A DNA stretch of 64,000 nucleotides, from contig NZ_CP040078.1 of NCBI RefSeq assembly GCF_005280735.1, forward strand, positions 3,038,001-3,102,000, written 5' to 3'. The notes beneath the pieces are model-generated. The model searched no databases, had not been told where the DNA came from, and was given only the letters and a program-made list of their open reading frames with translations. The position numbers were made by a program, and so were the translations under genes. Of the stretch, positions 7,658 to 15,961 are shown in pieces; position 1 is the first letter of the stretch, and the number at the start of each line of letters is the position of its first letter. Origin of the DNA: Trinickia violacea. Its GTDB lineage: Bacteria; Pseudomonadota; Gammaproteobacteria; Burkholderiales; Burkholderiaceae.

Positions 7658-9847
7658 TCAGGCTCCCCAGTAGCTCGCGTGCGCGGTCCAGTTCGGGTCT
7701 GCGTCATCGAGCTTGAATCTGCCGACACGATTGTTCGTGATGCCGCCAATATATAAATAGCCCTTGTTCTCGCGCATCGACGTGATCATCGGGTGGTTTT
7801 GTCCGCCGAAATCCCACAGCGAATCCACGATCTCACCGCGGTCGTTGAACTTGACGATGCACCCTGTGTTGATGTTCGGCACGATCCATTCGTCTCCCGG
7901 CAGCCTGCGCGTCATGCGCTTCCTGAAGGCGGGCATCTTCATTGCAACCTCGAGCGCCGGCCCACGCATGCCCATGAGCGCGAGCCAGTAGGTGCCGTCC
8001 GAGGCGCGGTTGATGTTGTCGGGATAGCCCGGCAAGTCGGAGATCAGCGTTTCGAGTTGGCCCGCCTTCGGGCCGGATATCCAGTAACGGTTGATCCGGC
8101 ACATCCAACTCTCTGCAAAGAGGATCGATTGACCATCGTGGGATAGGCAAACCCCGTTCGGGAATACCAGCTTGCCAATGAGCGTCTTCGTCTTGTTCGT
8201 GGCCGGGTCGTAGCAAATGAGCCGCCCGTTGCCACGGCCCTCGAGCGCATCGGTGATCCAGCCGGCCATGTCGTATCGGATCGTCGCCTCCGAGAAATAG
8301 AGCTTCCCGTCGGGCGCGATATCCACGTCGTCGGCCAGGCGAAAGCGCGAGTCGTCGATAATCGAAAACCACGAACGATTGGTCTCGTCGGTGAGCTTGC
8401 GTACGACACCCTGCTTGTTCACCGCATACACGCCCATGCCACCCACACAACTGACGAGATCGCCGTCCTTGGTGAAGGCCATGCCTAGCGGGTGCCCACC
8501 GATATGGCAGAAGACCTCCGAGCGCCGATAGTCAGGCGCCAGGAACCGCACGATGTCGCCGTGCCGGGTCCCGGTATAGAGGTTGTCATCCGCATCGAAG
8601 ATCACGTCCTCGGGGCCCTCGACCTCGCCGAGCCCTATCGCCTCTGCCGCACGAAGACGCGTATTGAGCGCATAGTTCGTCGTCCCATCAGCCGTCGTGT
8701 CAGGGCATGCCGGGAGCTTCACGAAAGTCGGCGAAACATAGAACTTGCCGAGCACCTTGTCGCGGTTCTTCATCCATCGAACGTCGATCGCAACTGCGAC
8801 CGCCAGAATGACACCCATGACGGCCTGCCCCGATCCGCTCACGAGGCCGAGACGCATCACGCCGGTGGTGACGATCATGACCGTCACGGCGCCCATCAGC
8901 GCCTTTGCCGTCGAGCTGCGGCCGCCTCCCAGGCTGTTGCCGCCGAGAATCGCCGCGGTGAGTGCCGAGACTTCGAGGCCGACGCCCGCGTCCGTGTTGA
9001 GGCTGCCGAGACGTGCGGCATACAGGAACCCGGCGACGCCCGTCATGACGCCAGATATCACGTACGTCGAGCACACCATCGAACGAACGGACAGACCCAC
9101 GTTGTGCGCGGAGCGGCGCGAACCGCCGACCGCGAGGATGCGCCAGCCCGGCCTCGTCCGCGAGAGGAAGATATGGACGACAACGGCAACGACGACGGCC
9201 ACGATGAAGCTGAACGGCAAACCACCCACCGACCCGCCGCCGACGTAGTCCCACACGGGCGAGTCGAATGTACCGGAGGAGATTGCGACGGAATACTTCA
9301 ATAACGCCATGTCCACGGCGGCACGGACGATAATCAGCGTCACAAGCGTCGTCAAAAACGCACGTAACCTGAGAAAGCCGACCAATACGCCGTTGACCGC
9401 CCCCACCATGGCACAGGTAAGGACGGTCGCAGCGAAGGTCAGCGGCAACGACCAGTTCAGCAAGTCGAGCCCGGCCAACGTGACCAGATTGGCGAGCGCG
9501 AAGTTCGACCCGACGCTCAGATCGATACCGCCCCCGGCGATCACGATCATCATGCCCATGACGACGAGGGTGAATTCACCGAGTTCACGCGACGTCGCCG
9601 AGAGGCTGCTTGGATCGAAGAAGCCGGGCAGCAGGTGCGAGAACACCAGCACCGTGAGGAGAAGAAAGGCAAAGGGCGCGGCATTGTCGATCCACTTCTT
9701 CGAGAGAATCTCCCCGAAGATATGGTCTGGAACCCATCGGTAGCGGAGCTTCGCGAGCAGATCCGCTCCCTTATAACGATCGCCCCCGTCTTGCAGCGGC
9801 CGGGCGACAGGCGTGCCGAGCTCGCCCATCTGACGTGCTGTTTCCAT
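7658..9847 (-). CDS. ABC sugar permease fused to a strictosidine-synthase-like / SMP-30 lactonase domain
   Basis: A single 729-residue frame with two complete domains. Residues about 55-358 are an RbsC-like permease with 8-10 hydrophobic helices and the family landmarks AGGGIDLSVGS (near 104) and ILGGNSLGGGRSS (near 300). After a ~45-residue linker, residues about 406-725 form a beta-propeller with GPEDVIFD, FPNGVCLSHDG, LFAES and LPGYPDNINRASDG, the motifs of the strictosidine-synthase-like/gluconolactonase group. RbsC-type permeases have cytoplasmic termini, so the propeller should sit on the inner face where imported substrate emerges. It starts 8 bases after the binding-protein gene. The frame is uninterrupted and both domains keep their motifs, so this is a real fusion rather than an annotation artefact. 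Confidence 0.88.
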   Translation of the reverse strand: METARQMGELGTPVARPLQDGGDRYKGADLLAKLRYRWVPDHIFGEILSKKWIDNAAPFAFLLLTVLVFSHLLPGFFDPSSLSATSRELGEFTLVVMGMMIVIAGGGIDLSVGSNFALANLVTLAGLDLLNWSLPLTFAATVLTCAMVGAVNGVLVGFLRLRAFLTTLVTLIIVRAAVDMALLKYSVAISSGTFDSPVWDYVGGGSVGGLPFSFIVAVVVAVVVHIFLSRTRPGWRILAVGGSRRSAHNVGLSVRSMVCSTYVISGVMTGVAGFLYAARLGSLNTDAGVGLEVSALTAAILGGNSLGGGRSSTAKALMGAVTVMIVTTGVMRLGLVSGSGQAVMGVILAVAVAIDVRWMKNRDKVLGKFYVSPTFVKLPACPDTTADGTTNYALNTRLRAAEAIGLGEVEGPEDVIFDADDNLYTGTRHGDIVRFLAPDYRRSEVFCHIGGHPLGMAFTKDGDLVSCVGGMGVYAVNKQGVVRKLTDETNRSWFSIIDDSRFRLADDVDIAPDGKLYFSEATIRYDMAGWITDALEGRGNGRLICYDPATNKTKTLIGKLVFPNGVCLSHDGQSILFAESWMCRINRYWISGPKAGQLETLISDLPGYPDNINRASDGTYWLALMGMRGPALEVAMKMPAFRKRMTRRLPGDEWIVPNINTGCIVKFNDRGEIVDSLWDFGGQNHPMITSMRENKGYLYIGGITNNRVGRFKLDDADPNWTAHASYWGA

Positions 9848-9855
9848 AAAGAACC

Positions 9856-10863
9856 TCAGCGGATATCCTTAAGCGCGTAACAAGCAGGGCTGCTGTCCAC
9901 GTTGGCTTTGGTAATGACGGTCAGACCGCTGAAGAGTTGGCCCTTCGTCTTTCCGGGCGCGGGCTTGACCTGCAACAGATAGCGAATCATGTCGTTGAGG
10001 TCCCGGCCTTGGCCTGCCGCGTTATAGCTGATGTACGACGAGAACGTGCCATCCGTGACCTTGTCGCACATGCTGCGCTCGCCGCCACCCGACGTAATGA
10101 CGGCGACCTTGCCCGTCTTACCCGCCTGTTTCACGGCCGCCGCGGAACCGATATCCTGCCCGTCCCATCCACCGATGACAGCGCAGACGTCCGGGTTCTG
10201 CTGCAACACCGTAGCCGTGATAGCGCGTGCTTTGCTCGCATCCGTGTCCGCGGACTGTTCCGAGACGACCTTCATCTCGGGATGCTGCGCCAGCACGTCC
10301 TGGATCCCCTTGTTTTGGTAAACGTTGGAGGCTGCGGTCAACGTCAACTGCGTGATCGCAATCTTTCCGTTTCCACCGTGTGCGGGGCTGCACTTATCGA
10401 CGGCCAGATTGGCCAGCGTTTTCCCGATTTCCACCCAATCCGGACCGACGAAGGCCTCGGTCTGCGTGACCGACTTCAAATTGATCTGAACAACGTAGAT
10501 CCCCGCCGCTTGCGCCCTTTTGAGGAGATTCGAATACACCTGAATATCCGGATTCTGAACAATCAGGATGTCCGGCTTCTCGGTGATGGCCTGGGTCAAT
10601 GCTTGCGCACCGGCTTCTGTCGACCAATTCGGATCGCGCACTTCGAATTTGTAGCCGAGCAAGTCAGCTTGCTTTTTCATCTCTGCTGCCCAGGCTTGGG
10701 TCAGATCGAGTCCCATCCCCAGCGGGATGAACACGACACGCTTTCCCTTGAGCGCGTCATAGTAGCCTGCGCGCTGAGGATCGTCGTAGCCGTTCAATGC
10801 CCACGCGGACATCGCGTGAAATCCAATTAGTGCTGCGAAGCATGCTGCAAATAATTTCCTCAC
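9856..10863 (-). CDS. Sugar-type ABC periplasmic binding protein (RbsB-like, type I fold)
   Basis: About 335 residues. A GTG start at 10863 is chosen because AAGGAG lies 6 bases upstream and the following residues form a normal signal peptide (VRKLFAACFAALIGFHAMSAWA). An ATG 48 bases upstream would add a charged extension and run close to the neighbouring gene. The mature part shows the type I binding-protein pattern: RVVFIPLGMGLD, a DILIVQNPD block near residue 95, and the hinge region with AVIGGWDGQDIGSAAA near residue 230. The ligand is probably a sugar, polyol or lactone-like compound; it cannot be fixed from sequence. It is the second gene of the importer operon, 37 bases after the first permease gene. 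Confidence 0.88.
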   Translation of the reverse strand: MRKLFAACFAALIGFHAMSAWALNGYDDPQRAGYYDALKGKRVVFIPLGMGLDLTQAWAAEMKKQADLLGYKFEVRDPNWSTEAGAQALTQAITEKPDILIVQNPDIQVYSNLLKRAQAAGIYVVQINLKSVTQTEAFVGPDWVEIGKTLANLAVDKCSPAHGGNGKIAITQLTLTAASNVYQNKGIQDVLAQHPEMKVVSEQSADTDASKARAITATVLQQNPDVCAVIGGWDGQDIGSAAAVKQAGKTGKVAVITSGGGERSMCDKVTDGTFSSYISYNAAGQGRDLNDMIRYLLQVKPAPGKTKGQLFSGLTVITKANVDSSPACYALKDIR

Positions 10864-10900
10864 TTCCGTCTCCTTAGTGAACTTCCGTTTGAGCGTTTCT

Positions 10901-11866
10901 TTAAATGTCACCCTGCTGCGCGGTCTGCTCGTCCCGCGGATTCAAGATGCCGTCGGCAATGATGGCGGCAAGCAAAATCAGGCTCTTGATGATGTTCTGG
11001 ATCGTGTAGGGAACATCGAGAATGGTCATCCCGTTGAGCAGGATGCCGATCAGGAGCGTCCCGACGATCACGTTCCGAACGCCCCCCTTGCCTCCGCTCA
11101 AGCCGACGCCCCCGAGCACGACGACGAGAATGACGTCGTAGATCAGCGTGGAATTCACGATGCGCGTATTCATGCTCGATACTGAGGTCGCCGCGACGAT
11201 GCCCGCGACGAATGCCATGGCCCCGGACATGACGTACTGAAGAAGCAGCATCGGCCGAACGGGAATGCCCGTAATGCGCGCTGCCAACAAGTTGTCGCCG
11301 AGCGCATAAAAGAAACGCCCCATCTTCGTGAACCTGAGCACCAGCGCAATCAAGGCACATGCCAACCCAAACAAGACAACGGGCATTGGGATACCCGCGA
11401 CGCGCCCGTTCCCTGCCTGGGCCAGCGCGAAATTGGCCGGCATATAGACGGCATCCGCCGATACCAGCTGAGAGTGCCCGATGCCGTAAATGAACGTACC
11501 CATCGCCAAAGTGGCAAACAACGATGGAATCTCGATGTAGGCCACAAGAAATCCCGTGAGAAGCGACATGGTTACGGCGACGAGAAAACCAGCTCCGACT
11601 GCACCGAGAGTGGCCCAACCGGACGACACGAGGTTGAACGACCACGCGACCGAAATCGCCATGATCGAAATCATCGACAGATCGACCCCGCGGCCGACCA
11701 CGACAACCGCCATCCCCAGCGCAAGGATGCCCAGTACCGAAACATCTCGGATCAGCTTGAGGAGGTTGTCGGGAGAGAGAAAGTTGTTCACGGTGAGGCT
11801 GAATGCCGCGAACAGGAGGAGCGCCAGAACGAGCACAATGCGCTCTTGCTCAAGCTTGAAGGTCAT
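10901..11866 (-). CDS. Sugar-type ABC permease (RbsC-like)
   Basis: A 321-residue inner-membrane permease of the ribose/galactose type. It has about 8-10 hydrophobic helices, the early GRGVDLSMISIMA motif near residue 58 and VVLGGVGLSGGKGGVRNV near residue 250, equivalent to the cytoplasmic loop contacting the ATPase. It is the first gene of a minus-strand operon running at least to the ATPase and probably to the NRAMP-like gene. AGGAGAC precedes the ATG. The second permease of the system is fused to a beta-propeller, so the importer is probably a heterodimer. The 244-base gap upstream contains an AT-rich stretch (12000-12050) where the operon promoter should lie; I cannot assign a clear -35/-10 pair. 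Confidence 0.88.
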   Translation of the reverse strand: MTFKLEQERIVLVLALLLFAAFSLTVNNFLSPDNLLKLIRDVSVLGILALGMAVVVVGRGVDLSMISIMAISVAWSFNLVSSGWATLGAVGAGFLVAVTMSLLTGFLVAYIEIPSLFATLAMGTFIYGIGHSQLVSADAVYMPANFALAQAGNGRVAGIPMPVVLFGLACALIALVLRFTKMGRFFYALGDNLLAARITGIPVRPMLLLQYVMSGAMAFVAGIVAATSVSSMNTRIVNSTLIYDVILVVVLGGVGLSGGKGGVRNVIVGTLLIGILLNGMTILDVPYTIQNIIKSLILLAAIIADGILNPRDEQTAQQGDI

Positions 11867-12062
11867 GCTGTTTTGTCTCCTAGAAGGCGCAGCGAGTGCA
11901 CCTACGTTTTACGAATCAACGGACGCCCGGATGCTCACGCTGTTGTGCATTCACCGAACTCCTCGACTTCTATTTGCAGCTAGAGTAGCCCTGCCAAATA
12001 GATAAATAAAATGAAATAACTGAACTAATCATTCTGGTTTCTTGAACTATCCCGTCGAGACG

Positions 12063-12091
12063 AAAAAAAAGCGTGGCCGCAGCCACGCTTT
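12063..12091 (-). terminator. Rho-independent terminator after the aldehyde dehydrogenase gene
   Basis: AAAGCGTGGC-CGCA-GCCACGCTTT forms a perfect 10-bp stem with a 4-base loop, followed on the minus strand by a run of eight T residues (12063-12070 are A on the plus strand). It lies 20 bases after the aldehyde dehydrogenase stop and separates that gene from the ABC operon. Confidence 0.9.
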
Positions 12092-12110
12092 CCGAACGAG
12101 CAGAGATCCG

Positions 12111-13598
12111 CTACCGAAGCACGAACGGGTCGGGCGTCTCCGTGCCGGTGCTGATCCACACGCTCTTGGTCTGAAGGTACTCGCGCACGGCGTCAATCCC
12201 GTTCTCGTGCCCCACGCCCGAGCGCTTGTGACCACCGAAGGGCGACATGTAGCTAACCGCGCGATACATGTTGACCCACACCATGCCCGCCTCAAGACGT
12301 TGCGACATGACGATTCCGCGACGCAGGTTCTCCGTCCAGACGCCAGCGGCCAAGGCATAGTTGCTATCGTTGGCGATACGTACGGCATCCTCTTCATCGT
12401 CGAAAGGAATGCACGCGAGCACCGGCCCGAACACTTCCTCTCGTGCTATGCGCATCTGATTGTTCACGTTCCCGAAGATGGTCGGCTCGACGAACTGACC
12501 TGCGCCGAGATTCGGCCCGCTCGCCTGTCGTCCGCCCAGCAGGCACTCGCCGCCTTCGCCCTTGGCGATCTCGATGTACTCGAGGATTTTCTTGAATTGC
12601 GGCGGCGTCGTCACGGGCCCAACCTGCGTGCCAGTATCCATCGGGTCGCCGAGCTTCGCGGTCTTGGCGAAATCGACCACGCGCTGCACGAACTGATCGT
12701 AAATCGTGCGTTGGACGAGCAAGCGCGATCCCGCGACACAGGTTTGGCCCGACGCAGCGTAGATGCCGCCGATCGCTCCCTTGACCGCATTGTCGAGATT
12801 GGCGTCGTCGAACACGATGTTCGCGGACTTGCCCCCCAGTTCCAGCGTGACGCGCTTGAAGTCGCGGGCCGCGCTTTCGTAGATGCGCTGGCCGCCAAAC
12901 TCGCTGCCCGTGAAGGCGATCTTCTTCACGAGTGCGTGCGTGACGAGCGGTTCGCCGACTTCCTGACCCAAGCCTGTCACCACATTGATCACGCCCGGCG
13001 GGAAACCGGCCTGCTCAACCAGCTTCGCAAACTCGAGCGCCGATGCGGACGTGTATTCCGATGGCTTGAGAACGAACGTATTGCCCGCGGCGAGCCCAGG
13101 CGCAAGCTTGTTGGCCGCCAGCAGCAATGGCGAGTTCCAGGCCGTGATGGCGACGCACACGCCGAGAGGCTCGTGCCGTGTGAAGTTGAAGGTCTCGGCT
13201 TTGTCGATCGGAATGACAGCGCCTTCGATCTTGTCCGCCAGCCCGCCGAAATAGTAGAAGTACTGTGGCAGGTACCTGACCTGCCCAAGCATTTCGTTGA
13301 TCAGCTTGCCATTGTCGGCGACTTCGATTCGCGCGAGCCGCTCAGCGTGCTCCGCGATGAGATCTCCCAACTTTCGCATGAGGGCTCCGCGCGCCGATGC
13401 CGTGAGCTTCGGCCAGGCCCCGGTCGTGAACGCCGCATGGGCCGCTTGCACCGCAAGCTCAGCATCCGCTGCACGCCCGCGCGGAATCGTGGCCCATGCC
13501 TCGCCGCTGTATGGGTTCACGGTTTGGATCGTTTCGCCACCAACCGCGTCCACCCACTGGCCGCCGATATACATCCGATATTTCTCGAGTGAAGTCAT
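12111..13598 (-). CDS. NAD(P)-dependent aldehyde dehydrogenase
   Basis: A 495-residue ALDH of usual length. Catalytic motifs are present: VTLELGGKSANIV (general base Glu, near residue 262) and SGQTCVAGSR (nucleophile Cys, near residue 296); the cofactor region ITAWNSPLLL and the C-terminal PFGGHKRSGVGHENG are typical of broad-substrate betaine/hydroxymuconic-type ALDHs. The ATG at 13598 gives the standard N-terminus (YRMYIGGQWVD). It is divergent from a LysR gene, with a 167-base shared gap, the classical layout of a LysR regulator and its target. It ends in a strong terminator. It probably oxidises an aldehyde made by the nearby flavin monooxygenases; that link is inference. Confidence 0.9.
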   Translation of the reverse strand: MTSLEKYRMYIGGQWVDAVGGETIQTVNPYSGEAWATIPRGRAADAELAVQAAHAAFTTGAWPKLTASARGALMRKLGDLIAEHAERLARIEVADNGKLINEMLGQVRYLPQYFYYFGGLADKIEGAVIPIDKAETFNFTRHEPLGVCVAITAWNSPLLLAANKLAPGLAAGNTFVLKPSEYTSASALEFAKLVEQAGFPPGVINVVTGLGQEVGEPLVTHALVKKIAFTGSEFGGQRIYESAARDFKRVTLELGGKSANIVFDDANLDNAVKGAIGGIYAASGQTCVAGSRLLVQRTIYDQFVQRVVDFAKTAKLGDPMDTGTQVGPVTTPPQFKKILEYIEIAKGEGGECLLGGRQASGPNLGAGQFVEPTIFGNVNNQMRIAREEVFGPVLACIPFDDEEDAVRIANDSNYALAAGVWTENLRRGIVMSQRLEAGMVWVNMYRAVSYMSPFGGHKRSGVGHENGIDAVREYLQTKSVWISTGTETPDPFVLR

Positions 13599-13709
13599 TT
13601 CGTTGCGTCGTCTAAGTGAAGAGGAAAGCAAGGAGGGCTGACGGCGGGGTGTGCGACCCGTGGATCAGCGTCCACTGCGGTCTCGAAAGACTAGAGGCAC
13701 TCCGTTGGT

Positions 13710-13738
13710 TTGACAAATTAAAAGATGAGAACAATTAT
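13710..13738 (+). promoter_or_regulatory. Candidate sigma-70 promoter of the LysR gene
   Basis: TTGACA (13710-13715), a 17-base spacer and AATTAT (13733-13738) lie 28 bases before the LysR start. The -35 is perfect and the -10 matches four of six positions. The same AT-rich gap should also hold the divergent aldehyde dehydrogenase promoter and the LysR binding site. Confidence 0.5.
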
Positions 13739-13765
13739 TCAATTTTTCAAAGGAGTGCTCGTTCC

Positions 13766-14731
13766 ATGTCTCGTCAACAAGAGCTTGCCGCGCCCCCGCT
13801 GCGGGTTAACCTGAAGCTCCTCCATACCTTCATGCTGGTCGCCGAGACGAAAAGCTTCCGGCAAGCGGCCGACGCCTTGCATCGTTCGCATTCCGCTATT
13901 ACTACGCAGATCAAGCAGCTTGAAGCGCAACTCGGCATCACGCTGTTTCATCGCACCACGCGCTTGGTCAAGCTGACCGAGGAAGGCGAGCAACTGCTCG
14001 ATTGCGCGCGGCGTGCCGTCAACGAAGTTTCGCTTGGCCTTCGCAAGATTCAGGAGGCCGTTGACGTTCGACGCGGCCGGATCTTCCTGTCGTGCTCCAC
14101 CACCATCGCGTCGACGCGCCTCGCCAATATCCTCGCGGAGTTCGAGAAAGACTATCCGGGCGTCGAGATCTTCGTTCGCGAGCTGACGACGACGGCGCTG
14201 ATGGAAAGCGTGCGAAAAGACGAGGTGGACTTCGGCATCGGCGCCATCCTCGACGCGCCCGACCTGAGCTTCGAGCCGATCCTGACCGAAAACCTGTACG
14301 CCTTGGTTCCGGAGCGGTTCAAGACGCACAATCGCCCGACGATCACACTCGAAGAGCTGTCTCGCATGCCATTGCTGCTACTCAATCCGGCGACTGCCTT
14401 GCGTGCCGTCATCGAGGAAGCAGCCAAAACGCGCGGCCTCACGCTCAATCAAAAATTTCAGTTCAGCCAGGCACAGACGCTCATCGCAATGTCCAACGCC
14501 GGGCTTGGCGTCGCCGTCCTGCCCGAGGTCGTGCTCCCTGAAAAAAAGACCCCGGGCGTCGACACCCTGCTGATCGTGGAGCCGCCTCTGCAACGCCAAG
14601 TTGCGATCATCACCGTGCGGGGGCGCACATTGTCTCCCGCTGCCGCTCGGCTTGCGCAGATCGTCCGCCAACTGATCGGCGGGCGTCCAACGGCATCGCG
14701 AAAGGGCAGTCGCCGGCAACAGAAGGATTAG
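13766..14731 (+). CDS. LysR-family transcriptional regulator
   Basis: About 321 residues starting at the ATG at 13766, which follows AAAGGAG. Residues 15-75 are the winged HTH (LLHTFMLVAETKSFRQAADALHRSHSAITTQIKQLE), then a linker helix and a two-lobed effector domain beginning near VRRGRIFLSCS. An upstream in-frame ATG at 13616 is rejected because it would put about 50 non-conserved residues before the HTH and overlap the divergent gene. Divergent from the aldehyde dehydrogenase gene, its likely target, and followed after 165 bases by a flavin monooxygenase gene preceded by a palindrome. The C-terminal tail is basic. Confidence 0.9.
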   Translation: MSRQQELAAPPLRVNLKLLHTFMLVAETKSFRQAADALHRSHSAITTQIKQLEAQLGITLFHRTTRLVKLTEEGEQLLDCARRAVNEVSLGLRKIQEAVDVRRGRIFLSCSTTIASTRLANILAEFEKDYPGVEIFVRELTTTALMESVRKDEVDFGIGAILDAPDLSFEPILTENLYALVPERFKTHNRPTITLEELSRMPLLLLNPATALRAVIEEAAKTRGLTLNQKFQFSQAQTLIAMSNAGLGVAVLPEVVLPEKKTPGVDTLLIVEPPLQRQVAIITVRGRTLSPAAARLAQIVRQLIGGRPTASRKGSRRQQKD

Positions 14732-14740
14732 AGCGAATCC

Positions 14741-14763
14741 GATAACAATAAAGAATTGTTATC
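14741..14763. promoter_or_regulatory. Palindrome ahead of a flavin monooxygenase gene (operator candidate)
   Basis: GATAACAAT-AAAGA-ATTGTTATC is a perfect 9-bp inverted repeat starting 10 bases after the LysR stop and about 130 bases before the monooxygenase start. It lacks a GC-rich stem and T-tract, so it reads as a protein-binding site. The element ATAACAA/TTGTTAT is shared with the dyad at 1883-1903. Confidence 0.45.
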
Positions 14764-14896
14764 GATGTTTATCGGCGGCTTGATCGCGTGTACGTTACAG
14801 ACCGCAATCATCTCGCGCCGAATACGTATTACGTATCGACGCATGGGCAACAACGGAGCGGCTGCAGTTCGTCCGCCAACAGGAGCCGGCAAATCG

Positions 14897-15883
14897 ATGT
14901 CACAAGTGCTTGGAAATGAGGTGGAGCTGGAAGCGGCTCCCAATCGTGGATTTCATGATGTATTTCGACCAGGAGAACTGACGCTGGGCTTCATTCTCCC
15001 GCTCGAGGGTTACCCGCATAGCGCTGCGCCGACCATGCGCAATCATGGGGAGCTTGCGGAACTGTCGGATAAGCTCGGGTTCGCGGCGCTCTGGGCGCGC
15101 GATGTCCCAATGCACGATCCTGCCTTCGGCGATACCGGGCAGACCTTCGAAGCGTTCACCTACCTCTCGTTTCTCGCTGCGAAAACGCAGCGAATCGCGC
15201 TCGGCACGGCAAGCACTGTCATACCGTTTCGTCATCCCGTCCTGCTCGGCAAGGAAGCTGCGACCGTCGATCAGCTATCGGGCGGACGCCTGATACTCGG
15301 CATCGCTTCGGGCGATCGTCCAGCTGAATATCCCGCGTTCGGCATCGAGTCAGACTACGAGACGCGCGGCGAACGGTTCCGCGACGCATTTCAGATGTTC
15401 AACGTGCTCACACAGGAGTCGTTTCCCATTGCCGCCTCCGATCGATTCGGCACGCTCGAGGGACACCTGGATCTCGTTCCGAAGCCCACGCGCAGAATCC
15501 CACTCATGGTGACCGGGCGCAGCCAGCAGGCCATCGATTGGATTGCGCGCCACAGCGACGGGTGGTTCTACTACTACGTCAATGTAGAACGCGTGCAGCC
15601 GCTGGTCTCTATGTGGCGCGACGAGGTCGCGAAGGTGCACGGCACTGAGGCGTTCAAGCCATACGCTCAGGGCATGTTCTTCGATCTCGCCTCTGATCCG
15701 AACTGCCCCGGTGTCCCCATCCACGCAGGCCTCAGGATGGGTCGCAACACGCTGATTCAGTATCTGGAAACGCTTAGGGCAGCAGGCGTGAACCACGTCG
15801 CGTTCAACCTCAAGCCATCGCAACGCGACGCGAGAGGCGTGATGGAAGAATTGGCGGAGTATGTCTTGCCGACGCTTCGCTGA
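14897..15883 (+). CDS. LLM-class flavin-dependent oxidoreductase
   Basis: A 328-residue luciferase-like TIM-barrel protein. The pattern LTLGFILPLEGY at the start, GFAALWARDVPMHDP (near residue 60), LGTASTVIPFRHPVLLGKEAATVDQLSGGRLILGIASGDRPAEYPAFG (here quoted in pieces: RHPVLLGKE, DQLSGGR, GIASGDRP) and the C-terminal GVNHVAFNLKPS match a bacterial luciferase-type oxidoreductase subgroup. Such enzymes use reduced FMN or F420; in this genus FMNH2 supplied by a partner reductase is expected. The ATG at 14897 is preceded by AGGAG at 14881-14885. A longer version from 14756 would run through the palindrome. Substrate unknown. Confidence 0.85.
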   Translation: MSQVLGNEVELEAAPNRGFHDVFRPGELTLGFILPLEGYPHSAAPTMRNHGELAELSDKLGFAALWARDVPMHDPAFGDTGQTFEAFTYLSFLAAKTQRIALGTASTVIPFRHPVLLGKEAATVDQLSGGRLILGIASGDRPAEYPAFGIESDYETRGERFRDAFQMFNVLTQESFPIAASDRFGTLEGHLDLVPKPTRRIPLMVTGRSQQAIDWIARHSDGWFYYYVNVERVQPLVSMWRDEVAKVHGTEAFKPYAQGMFFDLASDPNCPGVPIHAGLRMGRNTLIQYLETLRAAGVNHVAFNLKPSQRDARGVMEELAEYVLPTLR

Positions 15884-15961
15884 GAAAGCCCTGACCGCTT
15901 CCCAAGCAACGCTCCTGCGAAGACACCCTGGCTCGAGCCCAAGTCGAAAGAGGAGAATGTC

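Noticed and set aside
12042..13592. 516-codon plus-strand frame
   Set aside because: Antisense shadow of the aldehyde dehydrogenase gene, rich in Arg/His as expected for shadows in high-GC DNA.
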